64,000 nucleotides of DNA from Zonotrichia leucophrys gambelii (taxonomy: Eukaryota > Chordata > Aves > Passeriformes > Passerellidae): positions 66,605,216 through 66,669,215 of the forward strand of contig NC_088171.1 in assembly GCF_028769735.1 (NCBI RefSeq), in the 5' to 3' direction. Of this stretch, positions 1-11,874 are shown piece after piece. The notes under the pieces are model-generated. The model searched no databases. It had not been told where the DNA came from and worked only from the letters and a program-made list of their open reading frames with translations. The translations under genes were made by a program, and so were the position numbers. Numbering within the stretch: the first letter of the stretch is position 1; the number at the start of each line of letters is the position of its first letter.

Positions 1-1904
1 AGACAAGCCCTCGTGATCTGTCCTGCCAAATGAAGATTGTTCTATTCAATTAGCTCTCATAAAGTAAAGTGGGGAGGGGTAAAAGTAGCTCTCATTAAAT
101 ATAAATTTCCATATTTATTAAGCAAATGTGAGAAAACACAAATTCGAATTCACATACATTTTGTACTCATTAAGTGAAGCAGGCCTTCTAAAGAAGCCAT
201 GAGTCTACTCACTGGAGATTCAAATCAGAGAAAGGTTGTTTGGTGTTTGAGGGACCTGGGCTGATGGGGACTCTGCCTTTTGGGTGAGGGTCTGAGACAT
301 GGTTATGAATCATGATTACAAATTACAGTTATTTCAAAGAAAGGCCATTCTGGAAACATCTTATGGTTTGTTGGAGATTTCTTTTCTTCCTCGAAATTTT
401 GGCCCTATTTTTAAGCAGGACAGGGAGTACTTTTAAATAAAAGGCAGTATTTTGAGGGGCAGGGAGTGAAAATACTGTCAGCTCCTCCATAAAAGTCAAA
501 GCCATCCATGAAAAGATGATACCTTTTCTAACTGTGGTGTTTAAAGCAGAAGTGAGTTTAAATGCTGTGGATTAAATGCATAGTTTAAATAAGAAATCTA
601 GACATTTCAGCCATCATGTCTGTGAGTAGAAAATGCTGCTGCTATTTGGTACTCAGAGTGGTCCTTGGCAGTGTTGTGTTGAAGCTGCTTTCCATCCTTG
701 CAGGGCTGGCCTTGACCTTCCCCTCCTCCAGAAAACATGTATTAGCGAAAAATCACCTAAATTTTTTCTAAAACCTCATGGCTAAAGAGATTGTTACATG
801 CATATGGATTAAAAGCTAGACTGTTTATTATACATATTTAGATCTGAATTGGAAGTAGATTACTATCCAGGCCAGACTAAACACTTTTAATTTAACGAAC
901 CAGTGCTGGCCTTAAAGAGGGGGTGAAATAAATGTTTAATATATCCTATATCATCTTTCCCCAAATGGTTTCTATTTATCATCCAAGTACCTAAGCAATG
1001 TAACTACATATAAAATCCACAGATTTTATAGTTCAGTAATAAGTACATGCAAATTATGTTGTCATATAAACATACTGGCACAAAAAGATGTATAATACCT
1101 ATCAGACTAGTTAGCCATTATCTTAATTACAAAAGGATTATCCCTGCAAAGGCAAGGCCATAATATAATAGGAGTTCTGAAATATGAACAATCTGTAGCT
1201 ATGTTTACCATTAATTCAGACTGCACTTATATTTCCATTTCCCTTTTTCTACTGTTTATTTTTGTTAATGTTTATGTGTCCCTTTGTAAGCAGCAGTATG
1301 GTACAGCATCCCATCAAATTCACCGTGAAAGCTCCAAAGAGCCATCCTGAGTATATTAATCCTCCATAAAAATAAATAAGCTATATGAGAGAGAGCATTT
1401 CTATAAGGCTCGAGTGTTAGTACTGGCAGCTGGACCATGAGGTGGCGAGAATGCTCGTGCCAACTTTGAGATTCATGCATGAAAAGGCTTTTTCTTTTTT
1501 TTTTCTGAGATGGGCTTTGAATTTTTTTACTCTTTTAGTAAAATTTTCCTGTAATAATGACACTGTCTTTATCCTTCCATCTGTGGAAGTCACAAACGCT
1601 TTCTAAAGGGCAGGTGAAAGACAGGAGGGTCTGAAAGAGGTCAGGTCACACAAGAAAGATGTTTCACAGTTGGGACTTTGCAAACATAATGTAGGAAAAA
1701 TACCAAATATGAGTAAATCTTCATCTTTTCCTAACGTTACATTTGCTCTGATGTATTTTCTGAAAGCTGCCCAAGTATAACTATTTATTTTAACTAAAGT
1801 AATCAAGATTAATGTCAGCAGTTATGACACACGCTGTTTGCTAAAGAACACATAGAACAATTGCTCAAGGCAAGCTTCATTAAGAAATCAGATAAAATTA
1901 GTAA
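1..1904. other. AT-rich non-coding stretch, no gene seen
   Basis: No recognisable repeat, RNA gene or exon is visible. There is a T10 run at 1495-1504. Two minus-strand open frames of 71 and 67 codons (1265-1480, 1603-1806) have no domain or codon pattern suggesting translation. Confidence 0.6.
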
Positions 1905-2300
1905 AACTGATTATATTTCAAAACTCAGCAGCGGCAGCAGCTCAAATTGCCATTCAGGAGCCTCCAATTAACACAATAGGTCTTGTTCACAATCAGCTCT
2001 GTAATCTCATTAGCCTATTATATTTTAATCATTGGGATAACTGCACAACAAAACTTATTTTATTTTTACACTGACTGCTGATGGCATAAGTGAACGTGCA
2101 ACATACTTTTTCTTTCTCTTTTGCTTTCCTTTCTTTTTTTCCCCCCCCATCCAGAGAACAATGCAGACTCCTTAGAGCATTATCCTGGTTACAGATTATT
2201 ACCATACACTCTGTCAGAGCTAGGGAACACTGACAGCAGGCATCTAATTTGGCATTAATTGGCAGGGGACTAATTGCATAACTGACATTGCTAGTGAAAC
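1905..2300. promoter_or_regulatory. Homeodomain-motif-rich block, candidate conserved non-coding element
   Basis: Seen: a dense set of ATTA/TAAT cores (for example CCAATTAACA near 1965, TTAATCATTG near 2025, CATTAATTGG near 2253, TAATTGCATA at 2271) in non-repetitive sequence. A pyrimidine tract interrupts it. Family knowledge: clusters of TAATTG-type sites are common in developmental enhancers of vertebrates. Inference: possible enhancer. No alignment was available, so conservation is not shown, and AT-rich DNA yields such motifs by chance. Confidence 0.25.
2107..2148 (+). repeat. Pyrimidine tract ending in C8
   Basis: Forty-two bases that are almost entirely T and C, ending in eight C residues (2141-2148). 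Simple low-complexity sequence. A purine tract of the opposite composition lies about 190 bp downstream. Confidence 0.8.
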
Positions 2301-2335
2301 TTAGAGAATGTAAGGTAGGGACGGTGCAAAGTACC

Positions 2336-2367
2336 AGAAGAGAGAGAGAAAGAGAAAGAGAGGGGAG
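2336..2367 (+). repeat. GA-rich purine tract
   Basis: An uninterrupted purine run made mostly of GA and GAAA units, ending in GGGGAG. Low-complexity microsatellite-like sequence. Because purine runs lack pyrimidine-containing stop codons on the opposite strand, it helps keep open the spurious minus-strand frame at 2029-2451. Confidence 0.8.
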
Positions 2368-4434
2368 CAAGAGCAAACAAACGCCTGCAGACAGCTCTGT
2401 GGACACACACATATAACTCATTTGCCTCCTTGGTGTGCTGCCTTGTTTCATAAATGTGTTCCAGAGATATTGGCCCTTGTAAAAACATAAAGTCTTTCTG
2501 TCCTTTAGGTACTGGCAGTCTGCAGATGCCTACAATACCAGTGTTTCATTGATATTGAGTATTGCCTGCTGCAATGAGATTATGTTCTATTGATGGGAAC
2601 TGGGGTGTAACATAGCCATCTACAGAAAGCAATAGGTTGCCCTATTTTCAAGCTGAAAATGCTATGTATTTTATGAACTGCCTCTATCTTGCACACCAGG
2701 GATGTCTCTGTGGCTAAAGCCATAATAGGATTTTCCTAAATGATACAGAAATACAAATATTCTGACTGAGCACTTTTCTGGGGTCGTCTTATTTACCAGC
2801 AAGCTTTGATACAGTATTTTGCTTCCATCTTTTAAAGGACATTTTCAATTTCCCATTTCCCTTATGAGTGCTTCCTGTAAAGGTGTCAATAACCACTAAT
2901 TGCGTTCTGCTTGGCCAGTCTGCAAATCAAAACAGCAGAGGCAGCAAGCCAATATGCATTCAAATCCCGTTACTTGGCTGCCTCATTCTCAACTGGAAAG
3001 ATATGAGAAGGCAAACATTCACACAATTGTATGCTGGGAAATTTGGAGTTGCTCCTGTGATCTCCAAAGATACCTGTGAGGCTGCTGCTAATTCTCAGAC
3101 TTTTATTTTAAGAGGCTTACTGATGGGGGTATTTCTGTGTTGTTCCTTTTATTGTCAGTCCAAAAAATGGTATGTCTTAGGTCAGAGGAAATGTCAAAGG
3201 AAATAACTCTGCAGTAAGAGTACAATGTATGCAATAACTAAATTAGGAGCCTCTTCCCACAGGCAGGCAGGCCATCTCCTCAACATGGAATATTTCACTG
3301 TTTTGGTGGCCTAAGCAAGGAATAGGTGGGGATTTAGCTGTGCTAAATATCATGGAGAGAAACAAGACATTGATTTGATTACTTTTGCTCTTCTTTCATG
3401 ACTTATATGTCAGCAGAGTGTTGATTTTCTTAAATCAATTTGTCATGCCAAAGTGTTAGCTGCCTAATTTCTGCTTGTAATATTCAGTCTGGAGTTCGGT
3501 TGAGAGCAGTCTGCTGTCAGCATTTTCTTCTGCACTTCAAACCACTTTGATTTCAATGTTTTGAAAGTCAATTTCCTTTCCTGGTTTGAGGAATGAGCTG
3601 TTCACCAAAAGAAATTCCAGAAACACTTTCCACAGATATTTTTTTCCAATTTCACTTAAAATCTTAAGCTAAGGAAAAGTTTCCACCGAAGACATTCATA
3701 CACACAGAAAACCCTTACAGGAAGGCTGTCCAGAGGTGCCAAGAAAGCCAGCTCAGGCTGACTGAAAACACCAAAGGCCTGTGTGCAGGACAATCCATTT
3801 CCAAGCCCATTTTGTTCTGTTCTGACACAGAGGGGAAGGACAGGTGGGATCTTCTGTGTGTCTCCCCACCACAGCCCATTCTGAACCACACTTAACTTGG
3901 CTGCTAGGAGGCCACAGGTTTTATATTTCTGCTGACCATAGGGATGGCTCTTCCTGATGATGTTGGAGGATTGCTGAGTCACAGACTTTTTGTCTTGTAA
4001 CTGTGGATCCAAAAGCAGCAATTTGTCCCTCTTCCACAAAGCATGTGAGCAGATGCATGGAAGGATAATAAATTAACATTGAGAGAGCAGAGGAAGGGAG
4101 ATCTTTCCTTTCATCTGTGACCTAGCATATCTGACTGTGTTTATAGCAATCAGAAGTTTAGAAAATACTAAAAGATTACTCCACCATCTTTTTGGGGAGC
4201 AATACTTTGAAGAGTCAATGGATTTTGTCATCATTTTTCCTAAATACCTTCCACTGTTAATCTTTTTTTGTTTAGCAATCAACTTGTCACTTTCTACCCT
4301 GTTCTGCTAGCTTTCTATGAAAGACATAAAATACACTGAAAAAGCTGGATAAACCACTGATCTGATGCTCATGTTCAAATTAAAAAATGCTAGGAGGAGA
4401 GCATAAAGATACCAGCAGCTCAAGCTGCTGCTTA
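2368..4434. other. Non-coding stretch, no gene seen
   Basis: Mixed AT-rich sequence. The longest open frames (112 codons plus strand at 2868-3206, 127 codons minus strand at 3656-4039) are not recognisable, and I treat them as chance. No repeat family was identified. Confidence 0.6.
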
Positions 4435-4448
4435 CCACTAGATGTCAC
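4435..4448 (+). promoter_or_regulatory. CTCF-like binding site
   Basis: Seen: CCACTAGATGTCAC, which fits the vertebrate CTCF core CCASYAGRKGGCRS at all but one position (T for G at position 11). Family knowledge: CTCF is the zinc-finger factor that anchors chromatin loops, and site orientation matters. This site points along the plus strand; two weaker candidates at 25.7 kb point the other way. Binding is not established. Confidence 0.35.
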
Positions 4449-4450
4449 GC

Positions 4451-6780
4451 AGTGGCACAAATGGCTAAGGTAAGTCAAGTCTGGCACAATGCTGGTGCTG
4501 TGAGTTATTCAGTGATGTTTCTTTGGTTGTCACAAGAGACTTAGAAATCGCTGTTGTCTCCTTTCTTCACCTTGTGTTTCACCTTGGTCTTTGAACGAAA
4601 GCAGGCCCCAAAGGGCACTGATCTCTAGACTGATATGCCTAAACATATTGATGTACCTGCTGCCAGGCCTCCTCCCCATTCCCTGAGTGTTCTGCAGTAT
4701 CACTTCTTTGCACAAGTCTCCTGGTGAGGATTTCTACTTTCCTGTAAAAGTTTGCTGGGGTGGGAGCTGAGGCCAGCTCATTCTTAGTATCAAGTGGAGC
4801 TGTGGTAGGCAGATACTGCCAAGTATCAGCCAAACTGATGCTGTCTAATGCTATAAGTTTCTGACAGCTGCTGGCTTACTGGTGTGTTTTGCTCACCAAA
4901 CACATTCTGCATGAGCTGCAAAGGTGATGCTCTCTGTGGTAGTAAGTGGGCTCATCATGGCAGAAAAGTACAGGCAGCAGCAGAGCACCAGTGCAGCAGA
5001 AAGAGGTGAGGGGTGAAAGCTATTCTGATGTTTAAATGGAGTTGAATTCTGCTTCAGAATCTGCAACTGAGCATTTCTGACCTGTAAAGGAGAGATTCTG
5101 CTGCTGTCATGCATGCTGACTGTACCCTTATCTCTTCCTTTTCTCTTGAGGTTTAACCCTGTTGGCTTCAGCACTCTGTGGAGCAAGCTGCTTGTCACCA
5201 GCTGCAGTCAGAGTGCACAGGAATATCCTCCCTCTCTGTACCTGCCAGCTGTATTGGAATGAGGTCAAGCTGCCACCTCTCACACCCATGAGATGAACAA
5301 GCTACTCCCAGGCAATAGACTGAAGTATTCAAAGCTGTGGTTGTGTCTCCATGCACACCTGGCCAGCTGCAAGAGAGCTGTTTCATCTTCGTGGGAGACA
5401 TCCCTATGGTGTGGTGTCACCTGTCACTGTGGGTTTGAGAGTTAAAATGCATTCCAAATTTAGAGATTTTCTTAAGAAAATATTTGTGGCAACTGTAAAA
5501 GGCTGGTGTAGCTGTATAAAAGTACCTAAAGACAATAATTCATGGCTCTGCTGAAACAAATGGCTTTTTCCTTCACAATTGCAACTGACATATATTAATT
5601 TTTTTCTTTGCCCTTTACCAAGGTGGTTCACATTTTATTTATATCAGGTTCTTTGCAGCACTAGCCAGCCATTTTAAGCCTGGGAACACAGTTGGGAACA
5701 CATTACATGGCCAAGCTGGATTTTAAAATGCCTACACCTTGGTAGAATCATCAGGTTTCTTCCTTACAGAAAAGCTTCTCTGCTCATACCTAGGCTGGTT
5801 GGGTACCATGTGCCCTGCAGTCATGTGTGTCATCTCCTCTGCATGCCTCCTTCTCCCCTTGCTGTTCTTTGTTTCTGCCATTTCACAGTCTTTTTCACTA
5901 CTGGTCTGGGCACACAGTGACTCTGGAAGACCAGAAGCAAAGAAAATTAAAATTATGTGCCTTGGATTTTGCACCAGTGGGCCTCAGTTCAGTTTCAGAA
6001 GTTCATTGTTATTCTTTTGGTATGATAGTGACTCCCTCAGCAGCTCAGACAGCAGCAGCAGATGGGCCTAAGAGTTATGTTTCTGAGCCTGCCTGCCCCT
6101 CCTTGCTCTTCCTGTCTGTCTGAGTGCTCACATTTTGTGCTGTAAAATCACACAGCGTGTATCCCGACACCACCCCCAGCAGCAACAACAGAAAAACCCT
6201 GGGACCCACAGAAAATGTATCTGTGGGACCAAAAGATATCTCAGGATCCCAGGATCCTGCTTTCTGCAGTCCCAGGTTGCATTCCCTAGTTAAGCACCAT
6301 CAATATCAATACTTAATGGTATTCTCTAAGCTCAGGCAGTGAAGAAAATAGGGTTGTTATCTATCAAAGCACATTTTAGTTTTTGACAAGTAAAAAGCAG
6401 CATGGGGAATGCAGTAAGTCTGAAATGAAAGCCTAAAAGAAAACTCATATAACATCTGGTGTCATTTATCCCCTGTTGGCCTTCCATAGTGTGATATGAT
6501 GAGCTTGTTCTGATTTAAGATCAGATGATTTGGTTTGAAAGAGGGGAGTGGGGGATGCAGGCAGTCTGGCAGCAAATTGGGATACAAAATCTGCTCAAAT
6601 AATTGGAAACACGACAGATTTTCCTTAACTGATGCCAGTGGCATCTTAGTTTATCCATCTCTCTCAGCTGAATTTGTTAAGTGCATTATCTTATTGGTTT
6701 TAAAGTTTTCATCTCACTTATTTGCAGGGGAAAATGTGAGCAAATCAGTCATGATGGATTGCCTAATTTTCTGGGCTGAA
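4451..6780. other. Slightly GC-richer non-coding stretch with small hairpins
   Basis: Contains two short inverted repeats: arms CCCACAGA and TCTGTGGG (6205-6212, 6220-6227) and CAGGATC and GATCCTG (6242-6248, 6253-6259). Overlapping open frames of 60-110 codons occur on both strands, but none resembles a known protein. Confidence 0.55.
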
Positions 6781-9258
6781 TAAACCAGTTTTATAAGACT
6801 GTTGATTCCTGGGTTATTAGTTAATAGAAACATTTATCAATTTCTTTATAGAGAAAGGGAAAAAAAACTTTAACCAATGATTGCATTTTAAAACTTTCAT
6901 TAATGTTTCCACATAATGCTTAGTGTTGGACATGAATATGGTAATCACAGTTTTAAGGTTGGCTTGAAGCAAATTTTTTTCTGTCCTTCCTCTCTTCTCT
7001 TTTTTCTGTAGAAATTAGGAAAAAAAAAGTGAAGCAAAAGGATGTCATTAGATTGGTAATTATGTTGAGTGTTCTTTGATCAAGAAAAGGGGCAGAGGAA
7101 GAGAAAGATCATTTCCTAGCTAGCAAATGCAATGCCTGTATCTATTACCAATTTTCTCTATGTAAACAGGGCCTGATTCTGTGAGCTTGCACCCTTATGA
7201 CCTACCAGTCTCTGTCTTCTTCTTGATTTAAGTGTAAGCTGGATGTTAACCCTCACTTCTGTGTGGCTTCAGCACAACACTAGAGTTGTGCCTAAAGGTA
7301 TTCCATGAAGCCTTTGAGGTACATTGAGGTACCTAAAATAATACACCAGGTTTGGGTGGTTCACAATGGGAGCTCTAAAAATGTTGGCTTGCTGATTGAG
7401 ATCCAAGAGATATAATCCATATAGTAAGCCTATTTAAAAAAAAAAATAGTTCCTAATGAGCAAACCTCTCCCTTCAGTCTTACAGAAGTGTCATCAATAT
7501 TTGTTTTTAGATGCAAAGTCTGCAAGCAGACGAACACCCAGTGGGTGACATAGCCAGTGTACTGCATTAGGTGTGGCACCACACACTGCCCCAGCTGATG
7601 CTCACAGGGACAAAAAGATGTCTTCTTGCTCTCATTGAGGTGTAGCTTGCCCTCACCCAGGTATGGCTGTGCCTGTTACACATACATTATATAGCCCTTT
7701 GCATAAAGGGCCTTAATATAACTAAGAATCTTCTCACATTGATCAAACCGAAGTATCATTTAAAAAGACATCAAGTTCAGAGCAAGAATACATCATGTAT
7801 GGACTGGTGAATAATGAAGTCATGTTCTAAATGAGATGCAGGATGTCCATTAAATTTTTTTAACACCTCTATTTCCCTTTCCATCTCCTTTTTAACATCT
7901 CAGATACCTGTGTTGAGCGGCGGTTCCAGAAGTGCAAAAGGCACTTCCTTCAGAATAAGAATGAAGGGAGTTAAAAAACTTTTATGCAAGTAGACTTTGC
8001 TGTGAAATGTTATCTTTTGTTAGTTCAAAGGTTTCTGAAGATATAAATTCTTCACAACTGCCCTGAGGTACTGAGAATGTAAATTGAATACTTTACAATT
8101 TGTAGACTGTTCCTGCAGTAATGTGTATCTCCTCTGTGAGTGAGTGTTTAGGGATTTTTCAATTACTGTAGTCTGAAAACTCTCTGAGATTCTTTAGGGC
8201 AGAAAAAGGCTTCCTTCTCAAAGTTGAGTCACTGATGTTCAAATTAGCTGCCAAAAGCATTCTAATGATCTGTGTTCCAGATTTTGCTAAACAGGGAAAA
8301 AAATTGGCCCATTTCACCAGGGGAAAGAAAAAAACACCCCAAGCCCTTCCTCCCCCAACCAGAAGTATTCAAAGGTTAGGCATTTTGCCAGGGTCAAGAG
8401 TGAGATGAATTGTTGACAATAAGTACACCTTGTTCAATAGGTCAAGGTCATTATTAAGGGATTCAAATGAACTTCTTTACATTTCCAGGGCTGTAGCATA
8501 TGTGTGGCCTCCAGGCTCACTGTGTTGTTTAATAGCTTTTGTGAAGCTGTAAGTTAAATGATAAATTGGTTGAATATGTCTTTAAATCCAGTCCATTCCA
8601 AAACTGTATAGAGTACTCTTACACTTTTATGTACTATTATCAAGTGCACTTTACAGGGTGTGGTACAAATGGTCAGAAATACCAGCATTATGCCAGCTGA
8701 TTATGATTTAGCGGTGTTTACAACAGACTACTCTTGCTACAGTTTATTGCTGCTAAGGTCAATAACAAATACAATTTAACAACTATTGCATCTCTAACAA
8801 ATAAAAGATCCTAGCATATTTCTAAATGCAACGTGCATCAAAAATAGTGCAGGTAAAAACACTGGGGGTGATAGAAGTCTATAATATTAAGTAACTCATT
8901 AGGACATCAGGAGGATCTTCTGTGGCAGCCAGCAAGGGTGACCATCCTCATCCCTCTGACTGTCCAGGTTTGAGCTCCTTTCTGGCTTGAGAACAGGTGG
9001 GTGGGTGATCTACCACACCAGGCTGCAGCATCTGTGGGATCCTTCCTAAATCATGCACTGGTCATTTACTTCCAGAGGCAGCAATTGCATAATTAGTCCC
9101 CGGTTGAGTTGATGGACTTCATTTGCCAAGAATTGTATTCCTCACATGGTTTCTGCACATTGATTGGTCATCTGGAGCCACTTCTGACACAGAAAGTGGG
9201 GAATGGTCTCTGAAATTAGAGGACAGCAGGTTAAAGTGTGATGAGAGGGAGTATTTCT
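6781..9258. other. AT-rich non-coding stretch
   Basis: Essentially no open frame of 60 codons or more lies here, which argues against coding sequence. Small features are an A11 run at 7436-7446 and a 10-bp tandem duplication, TTGAGGTACA/TTGAGGTACC, at 7314-7333. The phrase GGGCCTGATTCTG near 7169 resembles the start of old sauropsid repeats but is too short to call. Confidence 0.6.
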
Positions 9259-9522
9259 TAGAATCATAGAATCCTTAAGGTTGGAAAAGAGCTCTAAGAT
9301 CATGGAATCTGACCGTTTACCCAGCACTGCCAAGTCACCACTAAACCATGTCCCCCAGTGCCACATCCACACAACTTTTAAATACAACCAGGGCTGGTGA
9401 CTCAACCACTTCCCTGGGAAGCCTTTTCCAATGCTTGACAACCCTTTCCTTGAAGATTTTTTTCCTAATATCCAATCTAAATGTACCCTGACTCAATTTG
9501 AGGCCATCTTGTATGGTACAAG
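9259..9522 (-). mobile_element. CR1 LINE, 5'-truncated 3' end
   Basis: Seen: from its 3' terminus, the sequence reads TTAGAATCATAGAATCC, then GGTTGGAAAAGAGCTCTAAG, CCACTAAACCATGTCCC, CAACCACTTCCCTGGGAAGC and TTTTTCCTAATATCCAATCT, the standard succession of an avian CR1 tail read in reverse. Family knowledge: CR1 is the dominant non-LTR retrotransposon of birds; most copies are short 3' fragments ending in an 8-9-bp tandem tail instead of poly-A. This copy is about 260 bp, keeps only the 3' end and encodes no reverse transcriptase. The upstream limit is approximate. The overlapping 99-codon minus-strand frame is not a gene. Confidence 0.93.
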
Positions 9523-10540
9523 TGGTAACTGATGGAATTAATTGTCATCAAGTTGCATTTGTGAGAACATTCCAGTTCTGAGAGCTGGAAAGGGAGAACT
9601 GAGAGGAAAACTCAGCTGTATCTAAAAACTGATTCATTCTTGTAGCCTTCAGAATGCTCAGCCTTAATCTGACTTTGTTTGAAAACATGTAGGTGAATAT
9701 TGCCAGTCTCCTCTCCAGATTTTTTCCTGCCCCTGAGCCTGTTGGTCCCTGGCTTGTATTCTCTGCTCACAAACTTTGTTTTCATTAAGATCCTACCTAT
9801 TACAATCCCAAGATTCACCCCTTCCTGTTTCATTACTCCCTATCCACCAGTATTAATTTGTTCCACTGCACGCTTTACTATTTAGCTTTGTGAGATTTTC
9901 TAGTCATCCCAGAGACTTTGATGCCATTTAAGTTATGCAAAATGTGTATGCTTTTAAAACAAAAATGTACACAGCCTGCCCTTTGCAGTCAGTTTATGAA
10001 ATGGTGTTATTGCAAATGAGAACCATGTCTTTGCAGTGCATAAATTCAGTTCACAGTCACTGGTGAACTTCTCTTCCCTGCCTCCAGCTCTGCCAGTGGC
10101 CCCCTTCTGCACCCCCAGTGGGCTGGTGTGTTTCTGGCCATGCTGAATGTGACACCTACTCTTCTCTGCAGATCTGCCAGGGTCAAAAGTCCTGCAGTGT
10201 GCTCTTCATAGACCATCTGCACTATGCCAGGCTTTCAAGAGTGTGATCCACAGGGAGGAGATTTGTCTGCATAGGAATTCTTCATAGGATACAATGAATG
10301 CATAATTAAAGAGGATTTTAATGCAAGGGAGTAACAGAAACATAACTTTGGCCATCCTGTCAGAGCTTAGGCACACCAGAAGCTTTACTGTGACTTTGAA
10401 GAAAAAGAAGTTACAACTGATAAGCCTTCCTTAGCTGACCACTTCTTAAACAAACTGTGATAATTCCCTATTGATAATGTGGGAAACAGGGAAATAAGGA
10501 CACTGACAATTAGGTTATACGGCACAGTTAAACCCCTTGA
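9523..10540. other. Non-coding stretch after the CR1 copy
   Basis: No repeat or exon recognised. A splice-acceptor-like run (TCTTCTCTGCAG) near 10160-10171 is followed by frames that close within a few codons, so I do not call an exon. Confidence 0.55.
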
Positions 10541-11300
10541 GAGCCAGGAAAAAAAGAGGCAAGAGCGGTTTGGCGAACACACGGCAGCCACGAGAGTATT
10601 TTCAACATGGATTTCTTTGCAACCCAACTTTTTAATCCTGCGTCTTTGCTTTTCCTCCATCACTGTTTAGTTGCACAAATTATCCAGGATAAACTGAGTA
10701 ACTGGGCCAGATTATGCAGTTTGATGTGCTTATTTCTGGGTGAGCAGTTTCTGGGATCTGTTAATGTTTCCCGGCTGGATTACGGAAACGCCGAGTTTCC
10801 CCCTTTCCTGAACAGTTCGGCGCTCTTCCCCACTGGTCCCTTGCCGGCGAGGATGACATAATCTGCCGTCGGGCCTGTTCCCTGGCAACCGTCCCATTTC
10901 TTGGCTCTTTCCAGCTGAAAGCCAGTCTGAGTCACCCTGCACATTTCCAGTGTATCAAACAGACATAGGCTCGAGTTAATCTTGTTAGCACAATGAGGCA
11001 GTTTTCAAACATTGCAGCAAATCAAATCATCCCTAAGGACCGGGAGGGAGGAGAGGGCGGAGGGAGGGCGGGGGAGAAGGAGGCAAAGGCTAACCATCAA
11101 AGGTGGAATAAGCGCAGAGGGAGCCCGGCTTCTACCTGGACAGCAGCTCCTGCATCCCGGCACGGCCAGATCCTGCTCTTCCCAGTGGCACCTCCCTTCC
11201 CACCGGTCCCGCATCCATGCCGTGCTCGGAGCAGAGGCAGCGGTGGGCAGCAACAGTGAGAGAGCTCATCCATCTGCGAGGAAAGAAGCAGCTTTGATGG
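10541..11300. promoter_or_regulatory. CpG cluster, candidate CpG island
   Basis: Seen: roughly thirty CpG dinucleotides by hand count over about 760 bp, in AT-rich DNA where CpG is otherwise sparse. They are concentrated at 10561-10620, 10771-10890 and 11041-11280. Flanking features are two G-quadruplex motifs and a conserved-looking block downstream. Family knowledge: unmethylated CpG clusters mark vertebrate promoters and some developmental enhancers. Inference: a possible start site of an unannotated transcript, or an enhancer. No TATA box, first exon or downstream donor could be tied to it. Short open frames here on both strands are a by-product of high GC content. Confidence 0.4.
11042..11074 (+). 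other. G-quadruplex motif
   Basis: Six G-runs of three or more (11042-44, 11046-48, 11055-57, 11062-64, 11066-68, 11070-74), separated by loops of 1-6 bases on the plus strand. This satisfies the G3+N1-7 rule. Such motifs are enriched at vertebrate promoters. Folding is inferred. Confidence 0.6.
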
Positions 11301-11830
11301 TTCCCCAGTGGATGTAATTGTGCTCATTACTGCCCATTTACATTTCATCACTCGATTATCGCAAATGCCTCATTACTGTTGATAAGGGTTTGCTGTTGAA
11401 CTACTTGCTAACTATTCATTCCTGAGCTTTGCTGTCATCAGGCAGACCCGTGTGAGACGGGAGAGGACTGGGGAGGGCTGGGGGAGAGGGGGGAGCATTG
11501 AGAAGACATGAGGAGGGGGAGGAGAGACAGGAGGTGAGAAAGGTCTTCTATCAGATTTGATTAAAGGCTGTGATTTAAATCGATATTTAATAAAGTGGCT
11601 GCTGCCACATAACGCGTGCAATTCCCCATGCAGGCAGAATCATGAATCCAAGGGCCTTGCTGCCTGCTACATAACTCAATTGGGTTTTGTGCACTGGTCT
11701 GGCACCTGTGTCCCTGAGCACAGCGCCTCCGAGGTAATGGGTTTATGAGCCGATGAACAGAGCTGATAGGTTCTAAATGGATTAACTAGGTGTCTGCAGC
11801 CTAGTGATGAATACATCAGGAGAAAGAAAA
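11301..11830. promoter_or_regulatory. Candidate conserved non-coding element beside the CpG cluster
   Basis: Seen: non-repetitive sequence of mixed composition with TAAT/ATTA cores and other motif-like words (GCTCATTACTGCCC near 11322, CTCGATTATCGCAAATGC near 11352, TTTAAATCGATATTTAATAA near 11574, GCTGCTGCCACATAACGCG near 11600). The retained CpGs and lack of simple repeats resemble deeply conserved vertebrate enhancers. This is pattern judgement only, with no alignment behind it. The G-rich purine stretch at 11460-11545 lies inside it. Confidence 0.3.
11470..11493 (+). other. G-quadruplex motif
   Basis: G-runs at 11470-73, 11475-77, 11480-84 and 11488-93, with loops of one to three bases. 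This is a tight canonical motif on the plus strand, about 400 bp from the motif at 11042, in a purine-rich stretch. Confidence 0.65.
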
Positions 11831-11874
11831 AAAAAAGGAGAGATAGAGAGAGAAAGGCAAAAGGAAAAAAAAAA
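11821..11874 (+). repeat. Purine-rich low-complexity tract
   Basis: Almost entirely A and G, with an A-run near 11827-11836, a GAGA stretch near 11839-11854 and an A9-10 run at the end. Simple-sequence DNA closing the conserved-looking block. Confidence 0.75.

Noticed and set aside
2029..2451. 140-codon minus-strand open frame
   Set aside because: It crosses both the purine and pyrimidine tracts, giving serine/leucine and lysine/glutamate low-complexity runs; composition explains it.
6205..6259. Two small hairpins near a GGATCC repeat
   Set aside because: Arms of seven to eight bases are expected by chance in a window of this size.
7165..7260. Possible copy of the ancient palindromic repeat
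   Set aside because: Only the opening GGGCCTGATTCTG agrees; the rest does not follow the element and no second arm is visible.
10150..10240. Exon-like start after TCTTCTCTGCAG
   Set aside because: Reading frames after the acceptor-like site close within about a dozen codons, and no donor fits.
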